Assembly (NCBI GenBank): GCA_028822935.1
Contig: JAPKCM010000002.1
Coordinates: 93,047 to 157,046 of the forward strand
Reading direction: 5' to 3'
Length of the DNA: 64,000 nt
Origin: Akkermansiaceae bacterium
GTDB taxonomy: Bacteria > Verrucomicrobiota > Verrucomicrobiia > Verrucomicrobiales > Akkermansiaceae
Below are positions 49,034 to 58,055 of this stretch, one piece after another (position 1 is the stretch's first letter; every line of letters starts with the position of its first letter). The position numbers and the translations under genes were made by a program. The notes beneath the pieces were generated by a model, which was not told the DNA's origin, did not search any database, and was given only the letters and a program-made list of their open reading frames with translations.

Positions 49034-49681
49034 ATGATTTTTCGAACCATTATACTATCGCTCGCCCTTGTGGCCGGGCTCGTTGCGCAAGACAGGGAGC
49101 TGTCAGTTGGTGCTCTCTACGACCAAGGCGAGAAGAGCTTTTTTGAAGGGAAGATTAAAGAGGCAATTTTGGATTGGGATCGGGAAATTGCTCTCATGCC
49201 GCAGCGGGGTCCCCATCATTGGCAGCGGGGATTGGCACTCTATTATTTAGGTGATTATAAAAAAGGGGTGGCGCAATTTGAAAGCCATCAGAAGGTGAAT
49301 GGACACGATGTTGAGAACGCGGCCTGGCACTTTATCTGTTTCGTTCGGCAGAAGGATGGATCGGTTGAGACAGCGCGCAAAAAATTTATCCCGATCAAGG
49401 GCGATGGACGTATTCCCATGAAAGAAATCCATGATCTTTATGGAGGAAAGGGCACTGCAGAAGCGGTCCTCGCGGCGGCAAAGAAGAATGCCGAGGGTCT
49501 GAGATTAAAGAACCAACTTTGCTACGCCCACCTCTACCTGGGGCTTTACTATGAAGCTTTGGAGAAGTCTGGAAAATCGCGCGAGCACATGAAGTTGGCG
49601 GCCGTTGATTTTAAAATGGACCACTACATGGGCAAGGTCGCGCAGCTGCACTACAGGCTGCGTGCGAAGAAGGAGAAGTGA
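49034..49681 (+). CDS. exported TPR-like protein
   Basis: A 215-residue protein with signal peptide IFRTIILSLALVAGLVAQ. Helical repeats fit tetratricopeptide spacing: LYDQGEKSFFEGKIKEAILD, WDREIALMPQRGPHHWQRGL, ALYYLGDYKKGVAQFESHQ, and later CYAHLYLGLYYEALEKSGKS. TPRs mediate protein-protein contact. It is the fourth gene of the operon (3 bases after the permease) and is the best candidate for a periplasmic partner of the exporter. No catalytic site is seen. Confidence 0.85.
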   Translation: MIFRTIILSLALVAGLVAQDRELSVGALYDQGEKSFFEGKIKEAILDWDREIALMPQRGPHHWQRGLALYYLGDYKKGVAQFESHQKVNGHDVENAAWHFICFVRQKDGSVETARKKFIPIKGDGRIPMKEIHDLYGGKGTAEAVLAAAKKNAEGLRLKNQLCYAHLYLGLYYEALEKSGKSREHMKLAAVDFKMDHYMGKVAQLHYRLRAKKEK

Positions 49682-49686
49682 TTTTC

Positions 49687-50005
49687 CTACACGCTCACTG
49701 TAGCCTTAGTGAGTTCTGTTTCACGGAATTTACTCGGAGAGCAGCCCATAATTTTGGAAAAGGAGCGGTTGAACTAGGAGAGCGATTGGAATCCGACCTG
49801 AAAGGCGATGTCTGCGGAAGACTTGTCCGGTTTTTAGGACGCCGACGGTGGTGGAGCCCAGGCGGACTGGGACGGCGGTGGCGCAGAGGCCGGAGAAGCA
49901 GCCGCAGGTCATGGGGCCCTCGACTTCGACTTTTTCAAAATTTGGAAGTGAGCCTGCGGCCATAAAGAATTTTTGCAATCCTACCCGATAGCATAGGTAT
50001 GAATT
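49687..50005 (-). pseudogene. wrecked AraC-family regulator
   Basis: Two pieces of one gene are visible on the minus strand. The upstream piece reads LQKFFMAAGSLPNFEKVEVE, then GPMTCGCFSGLCATAVPVRL and TTVGVLKTGQVF, the sensor end of AraC regulators of the PocR-like group. After TGQVF the frame shifts near 49812-49822, and a second frame continues with ADIAFQVGFQSLS, a TAG at 49774-49776, then FNRSFSKIMGCSPSKFRETE and a stop at 49687. That is the last helix-turn-helix of the same family (IAFxVGFxSLSxFNRxF). About 110-130 residues between the parts are missing, and there is one frameshift and one nonsense codon. It cannot be functional. Confidence 0.8.
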
Positions 50006-50034
50006 TCAGGAAATCAAAGTTGAGTCGATGGGAG

Positions 50035-53000
50035 CTAAGGTCGCGGGATGACGAGCAGGCGCATGAATTGCGCTGAGATGTTTGTATTTAATGAGATATG
50101 GTAGATTGCGGTGCCGTTTTGATCGAGTTGGCTTGGTGTGCTTGGAAGGGGAAGTGATTCCCAATTTATGAGGTCAAGTGAGCGTTGCGGAATGACTGAA
50201 AAATCATCTGCGCCCAGTTTGATATGGAAGTTGAAAGTGGGCTCATCAAGCAAGTGAGAGAGCTGTGGCTTGATGTCCCCCAGGATGAAATCGATGAGAT
50301 CTTCTGAAGCACCGTTGAAGGTGCGAGAGTCATCCGTTCCCGGAGAGCCTTGTCCGGAAACACTGTGACGCCAATTACCTGGCAAGGAGAGACTCGGTTG
50401 TGTCTGTGGCCGAATGAGAGTGAGGGTTGCCCCCTGTCCGTCAGCAAATTCCGGCCAAGGTGTGTCATCAGAGTATTCGAAATCAAAGATGATCGATCTG
50501 TCTGCCGCCGTAAGGATGAGTTGCTCACCTGAGTTTTTCAGATTGGTCTGCTTGGTAAACTCGCCCGCGATGTTCAGCTTGGGTCCAAATCCTGAGATCA
50601 TGGCAGCCTCATTTTCGACAACGAGGAGACGCTCGCCGGGAGCAAGGGTCGTGTTAGGAGGGAAAGTGAAGGTGATGCCTGCGGTGAAGGAGAGATTGGT
50701 GAGGTCGATGATTTTGTCCGGGGAGATGTTCATCAGTTCAATGAACTCTGTATTCGGATGACTGATGTCGGGATGGTAGTTGATCTCGCTGACGATGAGA
50801 TTCTCCGGGCCTGCAGGAATTCCGACGATGAAGGTCGCTTTTCGCAGCGCGGACCAATTTCCTCCGGTGGTGAGGACGCGCGACGAGATCAAGGAAGACT
50901 GGGTCGGGGTAATGGGGCGATCGTAAGTCGTCAGGGTGTCGATGGGATCGCTGCCATCGAGCGAGTAGTAGATCGTTCCCGATTTCCCTGTCGTGTTGGT
51001 GATGATGAGTTGGAAGCCTACCGATACCAATTCTCCGTTCGAGCTGAAGGTGGGTGGGGAGAGAAAATTTGAGTCGATCCAATTGGCACGTGTCTGGAGC
51101 CACGATTTCATGGAGTTGGTTCGACTGATCCAGGTGGCGGAAGTGATTCCGTCTTGATCGCCCGCCAGGCCGGTGGTGAAGGCCGCGACTTGCGCATTGA
51201 TGATGGCGGCCATGTTGACGTTCGAAAGGGGGCCATCGCGGAGCTCAAACCATCGATCTTCATATTCTCGTTGGAAATCGGGATCATCAAAGAGGCGATC
51301 ATACCAAAGGCGGTTCGGGCGAAAATATAAGGTGCCGGTGGCCGACCCGCGATAGGCTCCGTTGTTGAAGTCCCACATCGGTCCCATGTGAAGTTTACGC
51401 TCTCCGGAGGAGACCCAGGGAAACATGCTCAGGAGAAGACCATCGCCTTGCTTTGCCAAAGTGAGCATTTGCATGTAGTCGATGAAGTCGGTCGTGTTGA
51501 GGTGTTGACGGTATCCAATATCGGGATCCCTCCAGACGTTGTTATCGTAAAGGACGTCTTCGAATTCGCGGAACCAAACTTCGACGGCGGCTCGCTGGAT
51601 CGAGCTGATGCGGTATCCGTTGGGATCTTCGAAGTTGATGAAGGCGTTGTATTGCCGTGGGATGTCATCGCCTGATCCGGAGGTGTTGGGTGGGGTAGAT
51701 TGATTGCGGTTGGGGCCGGCGGTGTGGAAGAACTGAGGAGAGGTGGCTCCATTTTCTGCAGGGAAGCCTTCGACGGGAATGGCGTCCATACGATTGATGC
51801 TAGTGAGCCATCCACCGGTGGAGCCATCTCCCGAGAGTTTGTCATATTCGATTCTCTTGCCTCCTCTTTTCGGCTTTTCAAGAAAGAGGTAGACCCCTTT
51901 GCGGTCGTTCATCGTGAGATCGCCGCCGTTTTCATTGAGAAAAAGATCCACGAAGCGAAACTCGGGCGCCCAGCGTCCGGTTTGACGGCTGAGCTCCCAG
52001 ATGAAGGTGTTATTCAACATCGCCCGATCGTAGTTCGGGTGGGGGTAGTAGAGAATCCAGTCGGAGTCAGAGGCCATCCCGAGGATCTTGATTGAACGGT
52101 CCTCATCGGCGTTGGTTTTCCAGGTTTCAAGAGAGAAAGGCTTGGGAGTCCAGGTGGAGGAAAAGGCTCCCCGGCCGCGGATGCCAATGCGAGAAGTTTG
52201 GGTGGGATCGCTCAGTAAACTGGTTGAATTAGTTGCGGGGTTTTGCTCATAGACTCCGAGGAAAGCGGGCTGTCGGGCAACCTGCTGAAGGCCGCCGCCA
52301 GTTTGCGTGTTGGTACTCCAGTTTTTATTGGGGACCTTTCCCCGATTGAAATTCTCGACGATCACGATGGGGAGTTCGGAGGAGTAGGCTGCGACCTCGG
52401 GATCAAGTTTGAGATAGGAGCGGGTTCGAATCGCCGGGGGGTGACCGGGGAGGTAAGTGGCGGTTCGGACCTGAGTGGTGGAGTCGATCGTGATGGGGCC
52501 ATTGTAAACGGCTCCGCTTTCTTCACCGGGGATCGACCCATCGAGAGAGTAGAGGATGGTGGCTCCATCGCTGCTTGTTAAAGAAAGAGCTAAGGGGGAG
52601 GTGAAGACACCTTCCTCGACTGAAAAGTCGGCTTGTTGCGGAGCAGGGAAGCTGCAGTTGACGGCGGCAAGGAGGGTGACCTGGATCAGCGGGTTTGCGG
52701 GATCATTTGTCGAGAGGAACAAGGTTTCCGAAAAGCAGCCATCGCTGAGAGGATTAAAGGAGATTGAAAGATCTGATGAGCTGCCTGCAGGGATGGGTAA
52801 GGGGGACGCGGGAATTGAGAAGGCGGAGTCAGGATCGAGTGAAGGAGTCACGAAGAGGTCCTCAAGCACCCCCTGGTTCGTGATGGTGAGAGTGAAGTTG
52901 TTGCTTACGGAATCGACTCCGAAATCAACGAGGCGATCGATTGCGATGATGGGAGCGGGATTGATGAGAGTTTCTCCAAGAAAGCGGAATTCTCCGATCC

Positions 53001-53538
53001 CGACACGATCGCCGCCGCCAAAGCCCTCGAACCAATTGTCGAAAATGGTGAGGCGAATGGCATTTCCCGAATGGATGCTTCCGAAATTTAAGGTGGTGGA
53101 AGCGCTGGTTGAAATGGCGGGTGAGACGACTTCGATGGGTGCTCCGAATGTTGCGCCATCGTTGATTGAAAATTCCAATCGGAACGAGTTGCCTTCGTTG
53201 CCGTTGGGATTTCCGAAGTGGTAGCCCCAGTAGACGAGGTCGGTGAAATCGTGGGTCTCGTTAAAGCGAAGGAGAAAGACGGGATCGGGGCCGAAGTTAA
53301 AGTAGTCGGCCGATCCTCCGCCAGGAGCGGTCGTGGTCCATGCGGTTGAACCACTGGCTGCCGTATGGGTGACGTCTTGATAGTTCGAGATGTTCGGGGT
53401 TGCCGAAAGCCCGGAGCCGTTGCTTACATTGGCGGCTGGGAAGAATTGGTCACCCGTGGTCAGGGATGTTGATGAGGGAGTGATGACTTCCGCCGCCGAT
53501 AAGACGGCGGGGACGAGGAAGAGGAAGAAGAACTTCAT
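50035..53538 (-). CDS. CotH-kinase surface protein with discoidin-like N-terminus (1167 aa)
   Basis: A signal peptide (MKFFFLFLVPAVLSAAE) is followed by an F5/8-discoidin-like beta domain (20-190). A second domain like abnormal-spindle/choice-of-anchor proteins lies at 195-295 (FSIPASPLPIPAGSSSDLSI). A chitobiase-like segment follows (305-385, ILYSLDGSIPG), then CotH kinase about 390-760 (RIGIRGRGAFSSTWTPKPFS, KLHMGPMWDFNNGAYRGSA near 721). A second chitobiase-like segment (IYYSLDGSDPI) and a lamin-tail domain (930-1080, NLIVSEINYHPDISHPNTEF) come last. The CotH part is close to that of the 1640-residue protein and less like the 1464-residue one. A lone gene; exported, surface role inferred. 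Confidence 0.9.
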   Translation of the reverse strand: MKFFFLFLVPAVLSAAEVITPSSTSLTTGDQFFPAANVSNGSGLSATPNISNYQDVTHTAASGSTAWTTTAPGGGSADYFNFGPDPVFLLRFNETHDFTDLVYWGYHFGNPNGNEGNSFRLEFSINDGATFGAPIEVVSPAISTSASTTLNFGSIHSGNAIRLTIFDNWFEGFGGGDRVGIGEFRFLGETLINPAPIIAIDRLVDFGVDSVSNNFTLTITNQGVLEDLFVTPSLDPDSAFSIPASPLPIPAGSSSDLSISFNPLSDGCFSETLFLSTNDPANPLIQVTLLAAVNCSFPAPQQADFSVEEGVFTSPLALSLTSSDGATILYSLDGSIPGEESGAVYNGPITIDSTTQVRTATYLPGHPPAIRTRSYLKLDPEVAAYSSELPIVIVENFNRGKVPNKNWSTNTQTGGGLQQVARQPAFLGVYEQNPATNSTSLLSDPTQTSRIGIRGRGAFSSTWTPKPFSLETWKTNADEDRSIKILGMASDSDWILYYPHPNYDRAMLNNTFIWELSRQTGRWAPEFRFVDLFLNENGGDLTMNDRKGVYLFLEKPKRGGKRIEYDKLSGDGSTGGWLTSINRMDAIPVEGFPAENGATSPQFFHTAGPNRNQSTPPNTSGSGDDIPRQYNAFINFEDPNGYRISSIQRAAVEVWFREFEDVLYDNNVWRDPDIGYRQHLNTTDFIDYMQMLTLAKQGDGLLLSMFPWVSSGERKLHMGPMWDFNNGAYRGSATGTLYFRPNRLWYDRLFDDPDFQREYEDRWFELRDGPLSNVNMAAIINAQVAAFTTGLAGDQDGITSATWISRTNSMKSWLQTRANWIDSNFLSPPTFSSNGELVSVGFQLIITNTTGKSGTIYYSLDGSDPIDTLTTYDRPITPTQSSLISSRVLTTGGNWSALRKATFIVGIPAGPENLIVSEINYHPDISHPNTEFIELMNISPDKIIDLTNLSFTAGITFTFPPNTTLAPGERLLVVENEAAMISGFGPKLNIAGEFTKQTNLKNSGEQLILTAADRSIIFDFEYSDDTPWPEFADGQGATLTLIRPQTQPSLSLPGNWRHSVSGQGSPGTDDSRTFNGASEDLIDFILGDIKPQLSHLLDEPTFNFHIKLGADDFSVIPQRSLDLINWESLPLPSTPSQLDQNGTAIYHISLNTNISAQFMRLLVIPRP

Positions 53539-53882
53539 GACGAAGTTGGGTGAAGAATACCCAGGAGCTACGAATTCGCCAGAATGATGGCGCTCGCTCC
53601 AGACTAGAGGTTTGCCGGAGACTCAGCAAGCTGGGACATCTGATGGCCTAGGGCCGAGATGCCTTCTTTTTGCGTCGCGGGCAGTTCGAGCGTTCGAGCT
53701 CGGGATCACGAGGGATGTGGATCTCTTTCCTGATCTTCCAGCTAGAGAAAAGGATAGCGATGACCCGGAGGGCGGCGGCGTAGCCGAGGTGGCTGGTGCG
53801 GACTTTGGGGATGAAATCGGCGGAGAAGCGGGTCGCGGCGGTAATCGTTGGGTTCTTTTGAGTCTTCCATGGCGATAGGTGC

Positions 53883-54137
53883 TCAGGGGGTTTCTGAAGA
53901 GTCGTCCTTTGAGATCGCGCATGAAGTCCTGGTCGGAGACGGATTTGTTGGCGCGTATGAGGAGGTGGACGTGATCTGCGACTCCATTGATGGTGAGGGG
54001 ATCGCCGCCGAGTTGTTGAACGATGCCTAGGCAAGGTAGGCGTATAGGCGCGGTTCGATGGTAGCGTCGATGAGGGAAGCGCGATCTTTGGTGGAGAAGA
54101 CAATGTGACTGTAGACTTGGTGTAGGGATTGGGGCAT
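53883..54137 (-). pseudogene. REP-associated tyrosine transposase (RAYT, Y1/IS200-like) remnant
   Basis: From the ATG at 54137 the frame reads MPQSLHQVYSHIVFSTKDRA, the diagnostic start of Y1 REP-associated transposases, and stops at TAG 54027-54029. One base out of frame it goes on with IVQQLGGDPLTINGVADHVH and LLIRANKSVSDQDFMRDLKG. It then needs another shift to DSSETP and a stop at 53883. The HVHLL part holds the histidine pair (HxH) that binds metal in this family. The C-terminus with the catalytic tyrosine helix is missing. RAYTs mobilise short palindromic REP sequences; a palindrome stands 72 bases upstream. Confidence 0.8.
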
Positions 54138-54208
54138 GTGAGATGTTGGTAGGGTGAAGCGGGTGTTTCCAGAGTGCTTTCAGCACGCGATAGATGTTGT
54201 GGTCAGGT

Positions 54209-54228
54209 CATGGGGCTGAAGCCCCATG
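54209..54228. repeat. REP-like palindrome beside RAYT remnant
   Basis: CATGGGGC (54209-54216) and GCCCCATG (54221-54228) form a perfect 8-bp stem with loop TGAA. It lies 72 bases upstream of the RAYT remnant (minus strand), where such palindromes are usually found. Confidence 0.6.
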
Positions 54229-54293
54229 CTGGGTTGTTTACTGCCGTTGGCAGCGGGGAGGGGTTGTGGGGAGGCGCTTTTTATTCATTAGTT

Positions 54294-57266
54294 TTATTTT
54301 TTAAGGGGCACCTGCGTGGGGTGCATGAGGTAGGCGATGAGGTCGCAGGTTTGTCCGGGGGTGAGGGCGTGGAGGAGGCCTTCGGGCATGATGGAGTTGG
54401 GGAGCTGGGTGGCCTCTTTGATGTCGCCTTTTTCGAGAGTGGTTTCCTCGGTGATGCCGCGGAGGGTGAGGGTGCGGTCGTTTGTTGAGGAAATGACGCC
54501 GGTGAGGGTGCGGCCGTCTTTGAGGGTGAGGACGGACATGCGGTATTCGGCAGGGATGATGGCGCTTGGGGCGACGATGTTTTCGAGGAGGTAGCCGAGG
54601 TTGGCACGGCCGGAGCCGGTGAGGTCCGGGCCGAGTTTTCCGCCTTGGCCGTAGAGGATGTGGCAGGAGGCGCAGAGGGATTGGAAGAGGAGGCGGCCAG
54701 TGGAGAGGTCTGCTTTTTTTCGTACTTCGGGAGTGAGGGCTTTATGGAGTTGGGTGATGCGCTCTTTCTTGGCGTCATCGGACTGACGGACGTTGCCCCA
54801 GATCTCGGTGAGGCGGGTGGTGAGTTTTTGGTCGCCGAGCGCGATGATTTGGCGGGCGTGGTAGGGGGAGAGATCGGTGGTGGGGATTTTTTTGGCGGCG
54901 ATTTGAGTGAAGAGGGAGTTAGCCCAAGCGGGGCGGGTGGTGAGAGTGGCGATGACGCTGGGACGATCGGGACTGCGGAATTTGCGGTAGGCCTTTGCGA
55001 GGTTCTCGCCGATGGCGGGGTCCTCGAAGAGGGAGAGGCCTTGGAGGGCGGTGCGACAGAGGGTGGGAGTAGTGAGGAGTTTTTCGCAGGTCTTGCGGAG
55101 GTCATCGGGGCGGGCGTCGATGAGGGATTGGAGGGCGCGAGTGCGGGTGGGGAGGGTGGACTTTTTGTCAAAGACGAGGGTTCTAAGTGAGTCGAGGGCG
55201 CGGCCATCGCCGAAAAGGGCGGAGAGATCGCGGATGGGGCCGGGGTTGTCTTTTTGGAGGACTTCGACGGCGCGGGTCCAGTTTTTTGGGAGGGGGGCTT
55301 TGCGCCATCCTTTGTAGCCTTCGATGAGGCCTTGGAGGAGGTGGGGAGCTTTCTCGGGTTGGGCGATGGCGAAGTCGATGATGGCGTTGGGTTGGCTGGC
55401 GAGGCCGCGGGCGATGTAGCGGAGGAGATCAGGCCAGGTGGTGGCGGTGGCGACTTGGATGAGTCCGGAGGGGTTTTCTTTGATGAGGGGGGTGAGGCCG
55501 AACCAAATGAGCTTGGGGAGGTTGTGGTCGGTGGCGTCATTTCGCGAAGCGAGTGCGCTAGCGAGGGTGGGGCGATCTTTTAAGGGAAGGCGCTGGAGGG
55601 TGGAGGCGAGGGTGAGGCGGACGAGGGGTGATTGAGTGTTGTTGGCAAATACGGTCAGGAACGTAGAGATCTCCGAATCTGGGTTGTGAGACGGGTGAAG
55701 GCCATTGACGTGGTCAATTGGGAGAGCCTCGCAAAGAAGGCGAAGACCCCAAGAATTTAGGTGTTCGCTGGTTTCATCTAGCAGCCATGTGAGCTGATGT
55801 TGGTTCATCGCGTGGAGGGTCCAGAGGGCGCGGAGGCGGATGACGGTGTCGGGGGATTTGAGGAGGCGCTCGGCGGTGGCGATGAGCTCGGGGGTGGCCG
55901 TGATTTGGGTGAGGGCGCGGCGGTGGAACCAGACGTTGGGGTGCTCGATGATGCGGGTGAGTTTTTCGCCATCGATGTTGATGAGATCGGAGAGTTCGGG
56001 TTTGCCGGGATCGCCGTGGGTGAAGCGGTAGATGCGGCCGGAGGTGCGGTGGACGCCGGTGTGGTCGTGGCACTCGCCAGTGTCGGACCAGTCGAGGCCG
56101 TAGAGGGCTCCTTCCGGGCCGGTGCGAATGTCGAGGCCGCGGAACCAATCGTCGCCCGAGAGGAGGACGTCGGGTTCGTGTTTGCCGACGTAGCCGCTCC
56201 CTTCGCGCTCGAGTTTTTCAACGTTCACGCGACGACCGTGTTGGTTCCAGGTGAGGAGTTTGCCATCCCAAGAGGTGGGGAGGTGGCCGCCTTGGTAGAT
56301 GCACATGCCGATGTGGGCGTGGCCTCCGCCGAAGCTATTGGCGGCGCCATTTCTAGATTTTTGCCAAGTGCCGGTGGTGTCGAAGTGCCAGTGGTCGGCG
56401 TGCATTTGGATGGGCTCGTAGACGAGGGGGTTGGCGGAGCGACCGAAGGGGCGTTCGAAGTGGCCGCCGGGGATCATATGCCAGAGGTGGCCGTTGACGG
56501 TGTTGATGAAGAAGAGTTCGCCGTGCTCGTCCCAGTCGTGACCCCAGGGGTTGGTGGTGCCGTGGCTGAGGACCTCGAAGGTTTTGCGGGTGGGGTGGAA
56601 GCGCCAGATGCCGCCACGGAGGGGGACGCGTTCCGCTTCGGGCGTGCCCGGGAGGCCGACATTTCCGGGGCAAGATCCGCCGCAGCGACCGTAAAGCCAG
56701 CCATCGGGTCCCCAGCGGAGGCCGTTGGCGAGGTTATGGTAGTTGCTCTGGGCGACGGTGAAGCCATCGAGGATGACTTGGGGTTCGGAGTCGGGAAGGT
56801 CGTCGTGATTTGCGTCGGGGACGAAGAGAAGTTGGGGTGGGCACATGAGCCAGACGCCGTCCTTTCCGACTTCGACAGAGGTGAGCATTTGGAGGTTATC
56901 AGAGAAGACCTTGCGGGTCTCTGCTTTGCCGTCGTGATCTTTGTCTTCGAGAATAATGACGCGGTCGCGGAGTTCCAGGTCGAATCGTTTTCCGCGTTCG
57001 GCGTAGGTGAAATTCTCGGCGACCCACATACGGCCTTTGTGATCCCAGGCCATGGCGATGGGGTTTTGGACATCGGGCTCGGCGGCAAAGACGGTGGTTT
57101 TGAATCCTTCAGGGAGCTTGAAGGAAGCGGCGGCTTCTTGGGGGGAAGGCGGGTTGGCTGATTTGTCCTTTTCGCTGTTGTAGGGAGTGGGGAAGTCATC
57201 GGCTTGCGCGAGGGCGATGAAGGCGAGCGCGAGGAGTGAGCTGGTCTTTGTGAAACCGATAGTCAT
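54294..57266 (-). CDS. PVC-type CxxCH haem protein with dehydrogenase-like propeller and HEAT repeats (990 aa)
   Basis: A signal peptide (SSLLALAFIALAQA) is followed by a glucose/sorbosone-dehydrogenase-like propeller (about 45-430: GFKTTVFAAEPDVQNPIAMA, WDHKGRMWVAENFTYAERGK, NGLRWGPDGWLYGRCGGS, LDIRTGPEGALYGLDWSDTG). A helical HEAT-like region (about 450-840) comes next, then a C-terminal cytochrome c domain with CASCHILYGQGGKLGPDLTG and the late IVAPSAIIPAEYRMSVLTLK. This is the 'membrane-bound dehydrogenase' architecture confined largely to Planctomycetes and Verrucomicrobia. It probably oxidises a sugar or other exported substrate and passes electrons through the haem. Single gene. Confidence 0.95.
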   Translation of the reverse strand: MTIGFTKTSSLLALAFIALAQADDFPTPYNSEKDKSANPPSPQEAAASFKLPEGFKTTVFAAEPDVQNPIAMAWDHKGRMWVAENFTYAERGKRFDLELRDRVIILEDKDHDGKAETRKVFSDNLQMLTSVEVGKDGVWLMCPPQLLFVPDANHDDLPDSEPQVILDGFTVAQSNYHNLANGLRWGPDGWLYGRCGGSCPGNVGLPGTPEAERVPLRGGIWRFHPTRKTFEVLSHGTTNPWGHDWDEHGELFFINTVNGHLWHMIPGGHFERPFGRSANPLVYEPIQMHADHWHFDTTGTWQKSRNGAANSFGGGHAHIGMCIYQGGHLPTSWDGKLLTWNQHGRRVNVEKLEREGSGYVGKHEPDVLLSGDDWFRGLDIRTGPEGALYGLDWSDTGECHDHTGVHRTSGRIYRFTHGDPGKPELSDLINIDGEKLTRIIEHPNVWFHRRALTQITATPELIATAERLLKSPDTVIRLRALWTLHAMNQHQLTWLLDETSEHLNSWGLRLLCEALPIDHVNGLHPSHNPDSEISTFLTVFANNTQSPLVRLTLASTLQRLPLKDRPTLASALASRNDATDHNLPKLIWFGLTPLIKENPSGLIQVATATTWPDLLRYIARGLASQPNAIIDFAIAQPEKAPHLLQGLIEGYKGWRKAPLPKNWTRAVEVLQKDNPGPIRDLSALFGDGRALDSLRTLVFDKKSTLPTRTRALQSLIDARPDDLRKTCEKLLTTPTLCRTALQGLSLFEDPAIGENLAKAYRKFRSPDRPSVIATLTTRPAWANSLFTQIAAKKIPTTDLSPYHARQIIALGDQKLTTRLTEIWGNVRQSDDAKKERITQLHKALTPEVRKKADLSTGRLLFQSLCASCHILYGQGGKLGPDLTGSGRANLGYLLENIVAPSAIIPAEYRMSVLTLKDGRTLTGVISSTNDRTLTLRGITEETTLEKGDIKEATQLPNSIMPEGLLHALTPGQTCDLIAYLMHPTQVPLKK

Positions 57267-57319
57267 GGAAGTTATATTACTGATGGAGAGAAGGGCGATC
57301 TTTCGGTGAGCGGCTTGCC

Positions 57320-57898
57320 CTACTTTGAAAAATGGGCGCAGACGGCGGCTCCTTTTTCAAAGAGGATGCGGTGTTCTCTTTCTTTGAGGAGCTTGGGGAA
57401 GGGAGCGAGGCGCTCGTTGACGAGGATGAGGTTGCCTTGGTGCTGGTTCATGTAGGTGCTCATCGAGCGGTAGGTATCGTCGTTGTAAATGAGGAAGCTG
57501 GCGACCACGAGATCGACTTCAGGGAGGTCAAGTTCTTCGTAGCGACCGACAAGAGAGGTGGCGTTTTCGATGCCGTTTTCTTTGAGTTGTTCCTGGCAAA
57601 GAGTGAGGGCGGTGGGGGAGATGTCGTTGATCCAGATGTGGCTGGCGTGGCGGCCGAGGATGAGGTTTTCGGCACCGATTCCGGCACCGATGATGAGGAC
57701 ACGCTTGCCGAGGAAGAGGTCGGTATTTTGAGCGAACCATTCCGCGAGGACGCCGGTGGTGGCCCAGCGGCGATCGTAGTAGACGTCGATTCCTTGGCTC
57801 ATTTCAGCGATGATTTCTTGCTCCACCCGTGGGTGCTTGAGTTCCATGAGGGCGAAGGTTTCGCTGCCGATGAGGTAGGGTTTAAAAAGAGGTGGCAT
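57320..57898 (-). CDS. class I SAM-dependent methyltransferase
   Basis: A 192-residue cytosolic protein. The SAM-binding glycine motif is KRVLIIGAGIGAENLILGRH (about residue 65), followed by the acidic end of strand 2 in IWINDISPTALTLCQEQLKE. The later PEVDLVVASFLIYNDDTYRS replaces the usual NPPY with SFLIYNDDTY, which places it near the lysine methyltransferase (METTL/Methyltransf_16) group rather than nucleic-acid N-methylases. The substrate is unknown, possibly a protein. It lies 53 bases upstream of the cytochrome gene on the same strand and 157 bases from the divergent BLUF gene. Confidence 0.82.
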   Translation of the reverse strand: MPPLFKPYLIGSETFALMELKHPRVEQEIIAEMSQGIDVYYDRRWATTGVLAEWFAQNTDLFLGKRVLIIGAGIGAENLILGRHASHIWINDISPTALTLCQEQLKENGIENATSLVGRYEELDLPEVDLVVASFLIYNDDTYRSMSTYMNQHQGNLILVNERLAPFPKLLKEREHRILFEKGAAVCAHFSK

Positions 57899-58055
57899 AA
57901 TGTGTTTGGCGAGTATTGAAGGCTTAGGAGGCTTTGTAGAGGGCGATGGGGACCTATTTTTTTCTTCCTCGTCGAATCGCTGCTAAATTTTATTCATACG
58001 ACTTATCTCAAAGAATTTTTTAGTAGTAATCCAAAAGCTGTGCCAACCTCGCCGC

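Larger units (their letters stand above)
53539..54293. other. gene-fragment region with transposase remnant
   Basis: No intact gene is present. Besides the transposase remnant and palindrome listed separately, a minus-strand frame ending at 53648 reads RFSADFIPKVRTSHLGYAAA, then LRVIAILFSSWKIRKEIHIP. It is protein-like but has no start and no recognised family, and may be another fragment. Confidence 0.5.

Noticed and set aside
54281..55540. 419-residue proline/serine-rich minus frame
   Set aside because: Frame-shifted shadow of the 990-residue protein; low-complexity composition is typical of GC-skewed alternate frames.
55797..57161. 454-residue plus-strand frame opposite the 990-residue cytochrome gene
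   Set aside because: Valine/alanine/glycine-rich mirror of a gene with clear domains on the other strand.
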